Assembly (NCBI GenBank): GCA_031002005.1
Contig: JARYHS010009186.1
Coordinates: 188,072,437-188,136,436 of the forward strand
Length of the DNA: 64,000 nt
Direction of reading: 5' to 3'
Origin: Vandiemenella viatica
Lineage: Eukaryota; Arthropoda; Insecta; Orthoptera; Morabidae
In this document: piece after piece, positions 32,190 through 44,849 of the stretch
Position numbering within the stretch: the stretch's first letter is position 1
How the letters are laid out: each line of letters opens with the position of its first letter
Made by a program: the position numbers and the translations under genes
The notes under the pieces: model-generated
What the model was told of the DNA's origin: nothing
The model's input: the letters and a program-made list of their open reading frames with translations, nothing else
Database searches by the model: none

Positions 32190-33510
32190 ATTCAATTCCA
32201 CTTCCAGTTGATGTTAGTGAACAATGTTTAAAATCTAATGGCAAACTGTTCTAATTTCTCAATATGTTAGATATCCTATTTTTCAACTACGCTTATCATA
32301 TTTCAGAGTCGAACATCTATTTTGTAGACTACCATACTACATATTTCTACATATAATAAAAAAACTTTGATTTATTTCACAGTTTTACGGGGTAAATTAT
32401 CACGAACACAGTACTATTTTTTTTTTAATTCTCAGCTATAACGACGTTACGTATGAGCAACAAGATCTTATATACAGTACCGTATTCAGGAGAAGCATAT
32501 CACTGTCATCAAGATTTAGTTATCATCGACACAGAAAGGATTCATCTTTTAAGATCTGTTTTCAGTTCTTTAAAAGAAAAATTAGGCACTTCGTTATATA
32601 GCCAACGTGATGGATTGAGTCTAATCTTGTGAGTTAATTTCTATAAATATCATATGAAGAAATAAATAATCTTGTGATGGAGCTATATACCCAGATATTT
32701 CACTTCTTATTTGGTCTTAAGAGATGTGCGTTTAGTCATGTAGCTGTTAAACAATGACTAATTCTCTCAGTTATTGCATTATTTATCTATTTTCTGTTCA
32801 ACCTTAGAAATTTCAATAATATGTTTGAGTCCGCCGTTTAGGAGGGTACTTTCCCCACTTCGGTCAAACGATCCCTAATACAACTTTCAGTTATTTTCCA
32901 TTTTGAGTTCTGGCTCTTACAATCAATTCTACCTCTATAATTATTCGACTAAACTTAAACTATCGTTGGAAGACCGAAGTGAGACACCCTGTCAAATTCT
33001 TTACTAGTGTAAAGGAATGTCCGTGATCATGTGGTGGTTTAGTTTGTGAGAGTTTAATGATATTATTGAATTGAGCAACTGTCAAGTGGATAGATTATTT
33101 CCTTTACAGAATTACATTAAAATAGTCAGTCTGACACCAGGCGAGGTTTGAATGAAGCAGAATTGCCAGCTGCGTTAATTAGTAGTCATTCATGGCAAAC
33201 TTTACTGTTAACAAATAGATAAAATTATGTACGTCTTACCTTAGGGACGTATTACTCACATCTTATACCTTTGCATCTGAAACAATTGTGTAACTTTCTC
33301 TAACGACTGATAAATGATTTGGGAACACCAGCAGAGCGGACTGAATGAGAGTATTTATTCATTAGATGCCAAACATACATACGTCCGCAAACCTGACTAC
33401 GTTATGACGGGAGGAATAACACGCAAAATAGGCTCGCAGGTTTACCAACATGTTACTAAACAATAATTGAACTATGTCTTCTTCAGATGTTAGATATTCA
33501 GTTAGCTGTA
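32190..33510. other. AT-rich spacer, nothing recognised
   Basis: No second exon for the upstream orphan frame and no repeat family seen. Confidence 0.4.
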
Positions 33511-33525
33511 GAATGACTTCAAAAC

Positions 33526-33767
33526 TTTTTTTTAGTTATGGCTTTACGCCTCGTCGACATCGAGGTAATTAGAGGAGGGATGGGACTGGGGACAAGGAAC
33601 GGGAAGGAATTCGGCCATGGCCTTTTGAACCAAGCATCCCGGCATTCGCCTGGAGTGATTTTGGGAAACCATGGAAAACTCAAATCTGGATGCCCGGACG
33701 GCGATTCGAACCGGCGTCCTCCCGAATGCGAAGCCAGATAGTTAACCGTTCATCCACCACGCTCGGT
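33526..33767 (-). mobile_element. SINE family S1, full-length minus copy
   Basis: A T run marks the tail. The body is close to the reference copy, with GGATGCCCGGACGG and a B box readable as GGTTCGAATCG on the minus strand. The head ends GCTCGGT at 33767. Imperfect flanking repeats GACTTCAAAAC (33515-33525) and GACTTGGAAAC (33768-33778) look like an aged target duplication with two mismatches. The frame at 33538-33741 lies wholly inside and is not a gene. Confidence 0.92.
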
Positions 33768-34062
33768 GACTTGGAAACAATGATAACTATTACACTGTGA
33801 ATAACCGATTAGAACGCAACGCGAACATTATGGAATATTGATGCAAGAGGCTTGATGCTATAAGTTAAACGTATGGATTTAGGAAGGCTTCTAGAACTAA
33901 AAACAAAGCTATGGAACGAAAGACTAATATTATGAGAAGACTAGGAACAGACTAAGTCTGACTGCCCCGCACCCTTACTTTGCTACATCGTGTCAGTCTG
34001 TTCGTCGAGTGAGCTGGAGAGAGCGAGGCAAAATGGCATCTACCTTTAAATAGTGTCACCTA

Positions 34063-35415
34063 CGCTATAGCTCTGGCCAGATTAATTGGCGGGTGGCGTC
34101 AAATGCGCCGTTGCCAAGCCGTGCGCGTAACAGTTGTATTCACCTCTTTACTTGTAGTAATGGTTTTGTAACGTGTTTTAAGTAATTTATGATTCACTAT
34201 TCTGTCATAAAATATTGATGCATGTCATTTCGTTAAGAAAGTTATGCATTGCAGATGCGTTTAATATAATTGGAGGTTTCAAAGACCTGTTATTATTATT
34301 CTATTATCTGCGCAGAAAAATAAAATTCTCGACAGACTAAGGAAACTTATGGAAATACTCTTCTTTTATTTGTGGCTAAAAGTCCACGTGTTACATTTTA
34401 TTTTCAGTTTGTATATTTATAACTAAAATCAAAATTTTATTTTGTCATCCTCTGCACTGAAAAACTTGCTTAATTATCGACAAAATTATCTGTTTATGTA
34501 TTACCACTCATCACTATCGTAAAATTCGTGTACTGTCCTCCTGACAAAGGACTGTCAAAGTCGCTAAGCTTTGTTAGAGTGCTGTATTGTTTCATATTTT
34601 TCTTTCGAGAAACAAACGTAGGTGATTTTCCCTCACGACACACGCGCTGGACAGTTCTCAAACCGACAACCACAAGCTGCAGCGCAAATAGCCTGTCCAT
34701 TCCCTAATTTTTTTCGCAATATGGTTGTTTTTTGCGGTAACAAATCACTGCAGTTTTTTATTTCGTCAATATCAAGTACGTCCATATCTTTCAAGTCTTT
34801 TTCTACTAGCGTACATGTAGAAGACAAAATTTCTCGATCATTGTCCACAAGAAATTTGAAATATTTATAAACATTGTGAATGATAGATTTACTGTGTTGT
34901 CTGCTTCAGCAGCGGTGGTTCTGCTGTCGATGACTTGCGTCTTGTTGGAGTCGTTAGTTCGGAAACACCTGGAATAGGAGAATAAGTCTCTTCCTAAGTA
35001 TCCATTTTTAGTAGCAAGATTCTCTTGCTAAATTTCCCTAATTATAAGTTACTGCACTTTTTGTTCGGTAAAATTATTACACTAAATTACTACAATTAAT
35101 AAATAACCAAAAGGAATTATTTAAATCGCACGTAAAAATCGTAAATCGCTAAAAATCAAAATATCCTCTCTCGAGCAAGTTCACACTCACACTGACACTT
35201 TCTAATTCCGATTCTCAGGTTCACACATTTTTAGTGAAAGGGAGGTGGAAGGTTTGGGGGTGGTTAGAGAGCTGTTGACGCTTGGACTAGGCAACACAGG
35301 CCGCACAGCGTTGCAATTTTCAGGTGATAGAAAGAGAGCGCATCGCGAGTTTGTCCCCAAGTACGGCAACAGCGCGTTCACACTGACCCGCCAATTACTC
35401 TGTCCACAGCTATAG
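34063..35415 (-). mobile_element. IS630/Tc1-like element with about 57-bp inverted ends
   Basis: The left end CGCTATAGCTCTGGCCAGAT (34063-34082), then TAATTGGCGGGT and GCGCCGTTGCC to about 34119, is found inverted at 35360-35415 as CTATAGCTGTGG, CAGAGTAATTGGCGGGT and GCGCTGTTGCC. TA dinucleotides flank both (34061-34062 and 35416-35417). The 1.35-kb interior holds a minus-strand transposase remnant of the same broad family as 17287-18515 but without the catalytic half. An internally deleted, inactive derivative. Confidence 0.72.
34494..35005 (-). pseudogene. N-terminal half of an IS630/Tc1-like transposase
   Basis: Across shifting minus frames: SIIHNVYKYFKFLVDND, then VEKDLKDMDVLDIDEIKNC, LRKKLGNGQAICAAACG, VGLRTVQRVCREGKSPTF and SRKKNMKQYSTLTKLSDFD, then RRTVHEFYDSDEW. 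A helix-turn-helix ending RTVQRVCREGK followed by a K-rich linker, LDDFD-like motif and RRTVHEFY is the usual DNA-binding half of this insect transposase family. Here the D-D-F-D is LSDFD. The DDE half is absent. At least three frameshifts. It fills the inverted-repeat element at 34063-35415. Confidence 0.62.
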
Positions 35416-35419
35416 TAGG

Positions 35420-36095
35420 GCATTGCTCCGCGACATGTGTACGGAATTTGCGACTCAGCGCTTAACGGGAGCGACTCTCTCTAATGTTCACGAATAAATT
35501 TTACGACATTTCTATTCAAACCCATGAACCTTTACACTAGAGATTAAATCCATGGTTCCCAGGATCAACAACTTTAGAAATATTTTGTACTTTTAACATG
35601 ATATCATTGTAATTCACATCAGCCAGATGCATACGTTAAGTGTATTATATCAGTGCTAATGGATTATTACCTGTATAATGTGAAATGATTATACATACTA
35701 TCAAAGATTCGTATCACCGTTAATAAAACAAATGAGGAATTTAATTGACATTTCTAATATGCCACTGTCGATAATAATTTTGATGTCTATATACTTGCCT
35801 GTTATTAGCACATGGCTGGACTAAGTGTTTAGAGATTTCCAAAATTGATTGGGGCTGGCGAAGATTTTCTTTGTCATACAAACATTAACTGCCCGGTACG
35901 AAAATAATATATACTGAAGTTTAATTCAGCTTCGTTGAACTTTAAAGCCGATTGACACAGAGGAAGGAAGAAACCAAGTTTACCGTTTCCATAACACAAA
36001 CAGACTTGTTGTGACGAAAGGTGGAGGATTTGACTTTGTCTCAGATTTCAAGGTATTTTATCGATTAGAAAATTGTGGTAGATGTAGAGCTGGTT
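35420..36095. other. AT-rich spacer, nothing recognised
   Basis: No gene or repeat family supported. Confidence 0.4.
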
Positions 36096-36099
36096 TGAA

Positions 36100-36335
36100 C
36101 AGCGGAGTCACTCGATCCTTACTTCCCTACAGACGCCTGCAGCTTGGACTGAACTCTCCGGGGACACGGCCGTTCTTAACGTAATCAGAAGGAGTCGGGT
36201 GGCCAATCTGCATGCAAATGTGGACCGCCTCTCGGGCCCACCCTGGCCAGCGGGTAATTGTGGTGGGCATACCGGAGAGTGTGTCCAGTGCACAGGTCGC
36301 AACAGTTGTCAGAATAATCCCTTCCCAGAGCTACG
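36100..36335. promoter_or_regulatory. GC-rich block with octamer and CCAAT motifs
   Basis: A perfect POU octamer ATGCAAAT (36212-36219) and a CCAAT word (near 36202) lie in a compact GC-rich, repeat-free block. Small frames on both strands are probably compositional. Possible enhancer or promoter. No gene is visible next to it. Confidence 0.25.
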
Positions 36336-36718
36336 AAGATTAGAGGACAACTTCCAAAAGCCAAAGACAGCTGCCACTAAATGTGGCTCGGCAACACACT
36401 TGTTTGATAGAACATAACGTGCGATGGACTTTGTTTACAATGATAAAGGTACTCAATTTGTTTTCTATGTAAGGGAATTAGTCTCACCTGGTTCTCTATT
36501 CAACTCCGAGGAATATAATACGTAAAGTACCCACCATTCAACCATTTATGCGGATAATTGTTGGTGTAAAAAACGTTTCTGTGCTGTCATTATTCATTTT
36601 GTGGAGTGACGGTTGGCCAGTTCCCATAATAGTCTTTTACTATTTCTAAGAATCTGAGTATTCATTCTGTACCATTCTTCAGAGGCCTGTTACAGAAGTG
36701 AGAATTTTACCCCCTTAT

Positions 36719-36833
36719 GTTTTAAGTCTCGTTGATGTCTTGGTCATTAGAGCCTATAGAAGATTTGGGACAAGAAAAGGGAAAAAATTTCGCCATGGCC
36801 TCATCAAGAAACCATTCAGACATTCGCCTAGAG
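36719..36833 (-). mobile_element. SINE family S1, 3' part of an interrupted copy
   Basis: The tail side reads GTCTCGTTGATGTCTTGGTC, ATTAGAGCC, CGCCATGGCC and ATTCGCCTAGAG on the plus strand. It continues at 37146 after a 312-bp insertion. Confidence 0.85.
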
Positions 36834-37145
36834 CAGTTGTTCCAAATAGTTTTTCCCGAGTACCACTTCAAGAAAGAGCTGAACCTCGCGTACCCCCTTA
36901 TAGCTACATTTGCCTCTGCGTTCATTCCAGTCTAGTACTTCGCACAGCCACAGCATTACAGAAATGTAATTCACACACTCACCGTTTGACTGACTTAAAA
37001 TATATTTTGGCGGTAGTAATGTTTGCGTAATTGTTTTTTTTTCAATTGTCTTATTGAATACCTCAGTCAAGAGAGAGCCTCGTGTACCCCGGGATCAACC
37101 TTACGTACCCCTGGAGGTACGCGTACCACTAATTGGGAACCACTG
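36834..37145. mobile_element. Short non-autonomous hAT-type element inside a SINE
   Basis: The 312-bp insert has inverted ends CAGTTGTTCCAAATAG and, at the right, CAGTGGTTCCCAATTAG on the minus strand, close to known hAT termini. An exact 8-bp duplication GCCTAGAG flanks it (36826-36833 and 37146-37153), the standard hAT size. Near the right end lie self-complementary GTACGCGTACC words. The small overlapping frames across it are not genes. Movement would need a hAT transposase in trans. Confidence 0.88.
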
Positions 37146-37263
37146 GCCTAGAGTGATTTCCGGAAACTTTAAAAAATCAAAATCTGGATAGCCATACGGG
37201 GATTTGAACCCATGTTCCACGAATGACAGGTGCGAGGGTTACAGCTCATCTACCGAACTGGGT
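37146..37263 (-). mobile_element. SINE family S1, 5' part of the interrupted copy
   Basis: GCCTAGAGTGATTTCCGG continues the copy broken at 36833. The tRNA head reads out as GGGTTCAAATCCC (B box) on the minus strand and ends near TACCGAACTGGGT. Confidence 0.83.
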
Positions 37264-37400
37264 AAGAATTTTTAGAGATTGATTAAAAGAGAAGAACGAG
37301 TTATAAAATAAGAAAAATATAAAGTTTTGCAAACACATGCAGATCTATGCTATTTCTATAAACAGTCACTAATTCTTTCCAAACACGATACCGCCAAACA

Positions 37401-37402
<2 letters not shown>

Positions 37403-37452
<50 letters not shown>
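37403..37452. repeat. Poly(T) run of 50 bases
   Basis: Uninterrupted T. No adjoining retroposon body recognised on either side. Confidence 0.95.
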
Positions 37453-37454
<2 letters not shown>

Positions 37455-37455
<1 letters not shown>

Positions 37456-38135
37456 TCTATCCGAAATTATGTTCTGCAACCATTCCGCAACGTCCCATGT
37501 CGCTGAAAAATATCATGGAAACTGGCATTATGGTCCCATTCAGTTAATTGCTAAATTTTATAATGTAGAACAGAATAATTTTCTTTTTGATGAATGACAT
37601 TATTAGCAGCTGAAAGTTTTGATGGAAACTCACTGCTCTGACTATTTTTACGCTTGTTATGAAAGATTACTCTAAGCAACATTATAGTTTTGGAAAATTT
37701 GTTTGCAACGACGTACAGCAATGTATTAAATTCTTTCCTTCAATAATGTAACTAAAGAGAGATATTTTTATCCGATTATTTTACTATCACGATTATTAAT
37801 ACATAGACCTTAAGAAATAAGAGTCTAAGAATAATAATCAGTAACGATTCATTTATTCCATCTCCATGTGGCCAAGTTAACAAAATCATAAGCAACGAAA
37901 ATTTAATTTATTTGGTAGGCACCCAGTTCAGTATATTGCCCCAAACTATTGCTCGATATTGATTTCATATATTCACAATTTCTTTTGTATCTTGAAATAT
38001 ATCCGACGTAGTTAAGACAGAAGTGAATCTGATTGTTTTCATTTAGATTAAATCTATAGCTCCATGGAATAAGAGATTTCAATGAGCGTCATGTGGTATT
38101 CCTTTTTACACGTTTTATATTAGCTTGACCTGTAT
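37455..38135. other. AT-rich spacer, nothing recognised
   Basis: No gene or repeat family supported. Confidence 0.4.
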
Positions 38136-38140
38136 GTATG

Positions 38141-38455
38141 AATGTAATGGAATAATTCAATTAAATTTTCAACCACTTCCAGCTTTCATAATTGTTTGAA
38201 ATTTTGCATACGTATTAAGAAGCGGAGACAATACAATAATTTCATAGTTATGTCCTGATATTATCATTAGTTTGACAGTAACAATAGAAAAGTTGTTGAA
38301 TGTAATGGAATCTTGCAAATGAATTTATCCCAATTTCAGATGTCCGCATTGTTTGAAATTTTGCACATGTATTGAAAACTAATGATAATACAGTAATGTA
38401 ATAGATATTTACTGATATTCTAATTATTTTAACAGTAACAATAGAAAAAATACGC
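38141..38455 (+). repeat. Two-unit tandem repeat, period 158 bp
   Basis: AATGTAATGG at 38141 and again at 38299 starts each unit. Both contain TGTTTGAAATTTTGCA, an ATACA-TAAT segment and finish TAACAGTAACAATAGAAAA or a close form. The units differ at many positions, so the duplication is old. Confidence 0.8.
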
Positions 38456-38459
38456 AAAA

Positions 38460-39060
38460 TTTAATGAATTGATTTTAATTTAATTATTTACAATGTAAAC
38501 TAGAATGTTAAAAAGAAATTATAGATTCAAAAAAAAATAAAAAATATTTTGAAACAGTGTTAGCTAAAAAGTTGAAAATAAAATTATAATTTAAAAAAAA
38601 CTCGCTTTTGCAGCAAAGTGAGTTAAAAAGTTAAAAATAATCCTTAGGTATAAAACTTTTGTTCAAAAGCGCTAGGATATCCCACAAATCAGGATAACTT
38701 TTTGACTAATCTTAAAATAATAAATAGGATCACAAAAAATTAAATTTGATGTAAAAAAAATCGTGGGGTGCTAAGTAGCAGTAACCTTAATTTTTTAATT
38801 TTTTAAAATATCAATAGCTGTTTGTAAAGGTATAGAATTATTATGTACAAGGAGAGAGCACCTCACTTTTTCTTCACATCAAAGTTGATTTTTTGGTGGG
38901 TGACTATTTTTTTTAAGCTTATTCAGAAAGTTAAACTGGACTTTGAGATATCCTAACACAGTTGAACAAATTTTTTATATCTAAAGATTATTTTTAGTCT
39001 GATTCACCTTGTTGCAAAATCATGTATTTTATTTTTTCTAAATTATAATTTTAACGCTTC
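38460..39060. repeat. Low-complexity AT-rich stretch with a short inverted pair
   Basis: Composition is strongly A/T with repeated AAAAAGTTAAAAATAA words. GGGGTGCT near 38765 and AGCACCTC near 38857 are complementary and might be ends of an old element. No coding potential. Confidence 0.35.
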
Positions 39061-39064
39061 GGCA

Positions 39065-40945
39065 CTATAGTAGAGCTGGCTAGTATAGTCAACTGTCACT
39101 GATCGACTGCTTCCCCTGCCAGCTACATAGTTGACATAAGGCTTCGTGGATGAACTTTTGGAGCGAACAAACTATCCCAGCCAAGATGAAAATCTCTCGT
39201 CCGTATAGGGATTTGAAACCTTTTTGCCCAAGTAGTAATTAGTTGCATACAGTCCTAAATACGCGGTAGCCGTAACGTAGACACTGCTTGCTATGAGTAT
39301 ATACATTAGCAACCAGTGTTGTGAGCTATGAAACATGCCGCGATGCAAAACAAATTATATGGCATCTCTGTTTTTTTTACAATATTCTTGAAACGCTTCA
39401 GTTGCTTTGAAGGGTAAAAAAAATACGTCGTACAATATGTCGTGCGTATATCCTGGTGTGGGCTGTTTCTATGGATGGTGGAAAGCATTCAGTAGCAATT
39501 TCTCCATGGAAAATGCCAACTGCGGTGATTTCCCGTTAACGTCAGCAGTTTGGAATTTTTGATAGGTGTTACCCTTTAGTACTGATGATTGTGTTTATGT
39601 ATTATGGGAGATGAATGAAGAGAAAATGTGTCACCAGTTGCGGCCTGCTCTTCAGAAACGTACCGAGGGGCCGGCTGTAACGTCCGCTCCTGTTGAACGA
39701 ATCACCATCAACAGTGTCGCTAGTCGTCACTCCATACTCCTTGCCAAGCGATTTGGATATTAATCCATGACTTTCGTCTAAAATCTGGTAGTTAGGAAGG
39801 TTGCAACACCATATCTCCATTACAGCTGGTGAAGTATGGAATATTGACAATACCTTCCACCGCTGGTTCTCGAAACAATTAATTACCATCATAATTCCAT
39901 TAAAACCTGATCTAACGCGGCGGGTTGCATGAATGAAACTGAAAAGTTTCTCTGAAATTTGGGCTGTGTTACTTGCCAGTACATTGATGTTGCATGTTTA
40001 AACCTAATGTACCATCGTTCTAAATAAGTAGAAACAGTCCTCAAGGTAAGTATTTTCTCTCGACCTGGTATTTATTGTTGACTGCGAATAGGACTCCCCA
40101 AGAGCAGAATCAAGAAATTTGGTCGTAAGTGTTAAACAGTGCTGTTTTGAATACCAAAACTTACGAGTGGTGAGCTTCAATCCAATGTAGGTCATGCCGG
40201 ACATAATCATTATCTTTTCTGCTTGGTTTTCCGTAATCGACTGTTTTCAATTTACTCTATTCTCCCACATATGGCTGCATAGTCTATTATTCGTGATGAC
40301 CTTGGCTTGGACAAGTAGTAAGACTAAGTTATCAAATAAAACTTAGTGCCATGCAAGTATTATTAACTCAGGTATTGTCATTATTGTTTATCACAGTTAT
40401 TCATAACTGTAGAATACAAATTTTCACTCCCTTTCAATACTGTAATTAATCATTACTTGAGCCTGATGCATTGAATAATTGATTTCTTATGCAGGAAGCA
40501 ATGAAGTGAACCGAGCCTCTTAAAAATATAGTGCTGTTTCAGATGGAGCAATAAAGTTCGGAACTTCTCGCTAACCAGACGAAGAAAAGAGGAAAAAACT
40601 TTCCTTGACGTGGGAAATGTATTGGGTCCTAATAATTTAACTGACACCTTCCACCGCCAGAGGCGGAAATAAATTTTAGCATCGGCCGCTGGAACTTCTG
40701 CAATGAATTAAAGCGACCAGCGAAATAATGCGAACCATTCTAAACGGAAAGGGAAAATGGTGCACGCCGTGAGGGAAGAAATCACATTCATCAGCAGCAG
40801 AAGAAATTCCCACTGATTTCTTGGCAACGATGTGAAGATATGTTTGCCTTAATAATACGTTTGTTGAGATGGAATTTCAGTAACACGTAGTGTATATTGC
40901 TTCGTAGGATAAAGTTCTATATTAATCTATTTGCTGTGAGGAAAA
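39065..40945. other. Mixed-composition spacer, nothing firm
   Basis: CGTATAGGGATTTGAAACC near 39205-39225 resembles a minus-strand tRNA B box, so a decayed SINE is possible. A GC-richer patch lies at 40640-40840. No gene supported. Confidence 0.35.
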
Positions 40946-40959
40946 TTGTTGCCTCAGTA

Positions 40960-41180
40960 GGCATGTTTGATGGGCAGTAACAATCTCTTTCGAGAAATCC
41001 TGGTTTGGATTTGCAGTGTGACTTGGAAGATTCCAACTTTTCGTGGTTTAAGAACTGAAAACACGTTGATATACTCATCGTATGGGGGAAAATTTCTCTG
41101 CTCAACTGTACATCCCATCAAGTACCCTCTGCCACCCACAATTTTGTGAATTGTAGAGTATATATGTAGATGTAGAAGTA
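40960..41180 (+). repeat. Dispersed repeat with TAGATGTAG-type tail
   Basis: GGGCAGTAACAATCTC recurs in part at 50289, and CCCTCTGCCACCCAC with TGTGAATTGTAGAGTAT resembles 49716-49750. The end TATGTAGATGTAG is a simple tail seen on insect retroposons. Class unknown. Confidence 0.4.
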
Positions 41181-41184
41181 CTCT

Positions 41185-43015
41185 ACGGACTAAAATTCAA
41201 GTCATGGATCGAGGAATAAAATAAATCTTCAGTCAAAGTGTTTCTTTAATTTTTCCACGAAAGAAATGAGTCAATATCGCACTAAATAGGTTAATAAAGT
41301 ACGTTATATTATCAATGAATGCAGTTTGTAGGCTCTGATTATTATCTACCTAGCTCTGAAATAAGTAAGTGGCCAGACTAAACCTGTAGCCTGGAGTAAG
41401 CGCAGAATGTTTTGGAGCCAAATTAATGATAGTTTCTATTAAAGTTACTTATAACAAAAATCCACGTAATTGGTCATTGTTACATGATACTGACAGATGG
41501 CTGGTGATGAAAAGTTATTCTAATGTAAAGATTAATATTCTATTTGTAACTAGTTTTATTGCCTGTAATATTTTTTGCAGTTTAAATGTAAATTTATTAT
41601 AAGAAATTTGAACTGAAATTAGAAATCCTTCTAATGTTCGGTACTGTAATAAGAGTACTCATTCCATATGAATAAAACAGAGTGGCAATTGAAATGCAAA
41701 AAGTTTATCATTTTGCGAGATCTGTGTGAGTAGGCTAACCGTCTAGACAGTTAGTCGCAACCAAGGCACGCCTACTCTTGAACAATAAACAACACCCTAC
41801 ACAAAACTGTGTGTGGAAAGCGGTAAAACCACGTTAGGTGAAGTGATCCTCGGCAGGTGTTATGCCCGAGTGAAAACGCCAACTAACAACGGCAGCAGTT
41901 GACCCAAAGGACTTCCTAGTAACAGGCCTGGAAAGTCAGAATCGAGGATAACAATGTTCGCCAATCTCTGTACAGAATATTTGGTGACACGGATGAGTTG
42001 GAGAGAGTAATATCCAATAAAAATCTTATATTTGAAACGTGTGTTGTTTTTTTGAAAATTCTGTTCACATGTGAGCCGATATTATTGATAATTCAAGAAG
42101 GACGATGGCGGGAGAGAAGGAAGAAGCTATATTCCTACACCATAAAGAGGCTCTTACGATCTCCAACAACACGGCTGGTCGGAAATCGTTAACTGATGGT
42201 ATTGCACTAATAGACTTGAAGTGTTCAAAGTTTTATGGCCCACATTAGCTTGTGCGGGCTTACGAATGTCAGATGAGTCCTTTCACTTCTGACGATATTT
42301 GCTGCCATGATATATGTAAAGTGCCGGACACAGTGTTGTGCACAAGTCACCACTCGCCCGTATAACGCACCCTATCACTCTTTGAATATAGAGTACCCTC
42401 CTCTATCGACTGTATAAAACTGAGCTAGTGATATTGCGGAGAACAAAGAAAACTTTAACTATAAACTTTAGTGATCATGCTTTTGAATTAATGTATGGCA
42501 AACCCAATTACCCTGCATGTCTATTCAGATTGTAAAATCATTCATGTATTAATTAATGTACTTTTATTATTATTTGGAGATGATTAGTTTTTGTGAAGTC
42601 ATGTTAAGTTTTATTCAATTTTACGACGTTACGGCCTTTCTTGTAGGGCAAGGTGTTGATTTGTGAACGTTTTATTGTTTATAAGCAATTAACGATAATA
42701 CACTTTTGTCTCCAGACCATATGTTCTTTTATGAAATAAATTGGTCAGGTTATGCCCATGTTTAGATCGTACAGAGATGCCTTTTAAATTCACACCTCTT
42801 TCACAAAAATTAAATTAATTAAATCAAAATTAAATAATAATCATAATTACATAAAATTAACCACACAAAACCCCTCCAATTACAGTACACACTGTGAAGG
42901 AGGATTTTCACTCGGCATCGATCTGAACATACAGCGTTGTATCTTTTCATGTTGATAGTATATGAAATCACTGAGTTACATCGAATTTCCAATTAAATGA
43001 GAAATTTTTATCTTC
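41185..43015. other. AT-rich spacer, nothing recognised
   Basis: A GC-richer piece at 41720-42000 has no open frame or shared repeat. Confidence 0.4.
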
Positions 43016-43019
43016 TGCA

Positions 43020-43140
43020 CGAACCATCCTGGTATTCGCATGGAGTAATTTCGGGAAGACATGGAAAACCGAAATATAGATGGATGTTCGGGGATTCAAA
43101 CTTGGTTGCTCCCGAATGCCAAACCCGAGTGCTAAGGGAG
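43020..43140 (-). mobile_element. SINE family S1, 5' part only
   Basis: CCATCCTGGTATTCGCATGG, AGACATGGAAAACCG and a poorly kept B box (GTTTGAATCCC on the minus strand) match the head and middle. The tail side is missing. Confidence 0.75.
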
Positions 43141-43149
43141 TGGCTATTC

Positions 43150-43905
43150 AAGAAACAAAAGAACTGCAAACTTATGTATAAATATTTAAACTTTATTTAA
43201 TCTTGTTTATTGCTTTCTGCTGTATAAATTAGAATATGTAAGTATGGTGTTCATTTGTGTTAATTGGGTCTAGCAATAAAAATATCAAAGGAGTAGCGAT
43301 TTCTATCTTTTTAGGTTTGTTGAATGAAATACGTTTCAAAGAATTTGGTAAGTGGATTCTGTGCTCCACCGTAGGCTCGGATATTTGTTTGAAGCACCTG
43401 AAACGAGATAAACTCAGCAAAAGACAGAATATTTCTTCTATGGACGCAAGCTCCACATAATACTCCTAAGCAAGACATCTGAGACACTGCTGTCTGTAGA
43501 TTTCATGTTCAGTGCATCATTGCATTTAGCTGCGTGATACATATACAAGTAATATTTTAACGTACTGCCGCTCATAGTCTAATAGTAATACATACCAGGG
43601 TTCATTTCAGAGAAGGAGCGAAGGGAGGCTTTACTGTTAAAACTTCCTCAAAATTTTCCGCAGCAGTAGAAATGTATAATGCCGAGTAGCAGGGCAAAGC
43701 AATGCAAACCTTAATGGGACCTGTGACATTTAAACCTCAAGGGAAATCTTTGTGGTGCAATGTGACTTCATGAGGAACAATTATGCGCTCCGTAACACAT
43801 GAAAATTTATCAACATTTCCTGCTTTTTAATATACCTGACTTCCATCTCACCAATGATGATTTTTACTTTGATTTTAAGTGAAGGGTGCTACATTCAGCA
43901 GTATC

Positions 43906-43943
<38 letters not shown>

Positions 43944-44840
43944 GGAATTATGCGTAAAAGAGGAAAACGATATTTTGCACTGTATAGTATTTCACTCGGA
44001 CGGAATGTCTGAGCTGCTGAAACTGTGGAAGTAATGTTTTGCTCAGGTCGAGGTGAGACGGACAGCTAATCTCTTAACAACAGAGTCGTCCGAGACGGCT
44101 CTCACGAAGAGGAGCTGTGATATCGTGGCAAATTACGGAATTTCAGCATGGAGTTGCCGTGTATTGTTTAATCACCAGGAACGAGGAATCTGATCAGCAG
44201 AAAGTGTGTACGAATGGAGAATGTGTTGATAGCGTATAAGTACAGATGTTACTGTTAACACACCAAATATTATTATTATAACTTTGTAATGATGGTGCGA
44301 GTATTGAGTTAGCGACTTGTGTCTGCGCCACTACAAGTAGCGCACTATTTGTAACCATTTAAAGGTCCATAGTCGCAGTGGCAACCAACCTATTGATATA
44401 GCACTGATGGGTTCATCGTGTGTTCAACAAATTCAGTGCAACTGTGCAACATCATACATAACCTTGGTAAAGTAACAACACCCATAAACTGTTCATTGCA
44501 ACCTCTGGTTTTGCTTCGTTTCTCTGACCCGGATCTGAACTTGTAAGTAACCCCAGAGAGACATAAGAGAATCATGCTTCATTTTTGCTGTTCAAAATAC
44601 CTTCAGTGCATTCAACATTGAATCATAAATATTGTGCAAATGTTTGTTTTATGCTAAAAATGTTATGCGCCAATTAAAATCACAATTTGTTTGTCAATGT
44701 ATAGATTATTGGGATAATATTCATGTCATTTGTTTCTTTTGCATTTATTTTCGTATGTGAATAAATTCATTGTTTCTGGAAATAATATACGTTATGTGTA
44801 AAAACAGTTTCATCCTACTCAACGCAATACACAAAGTCAA
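43150..44840. other. AT-rich spacer with one (AT)n run
   Basis: An AT dinucleotide run lies at about 43910-43937. No gene or repeat family recognised. Confidence 0.45.
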
Positions 44841-44849
44841 TACTAAACA

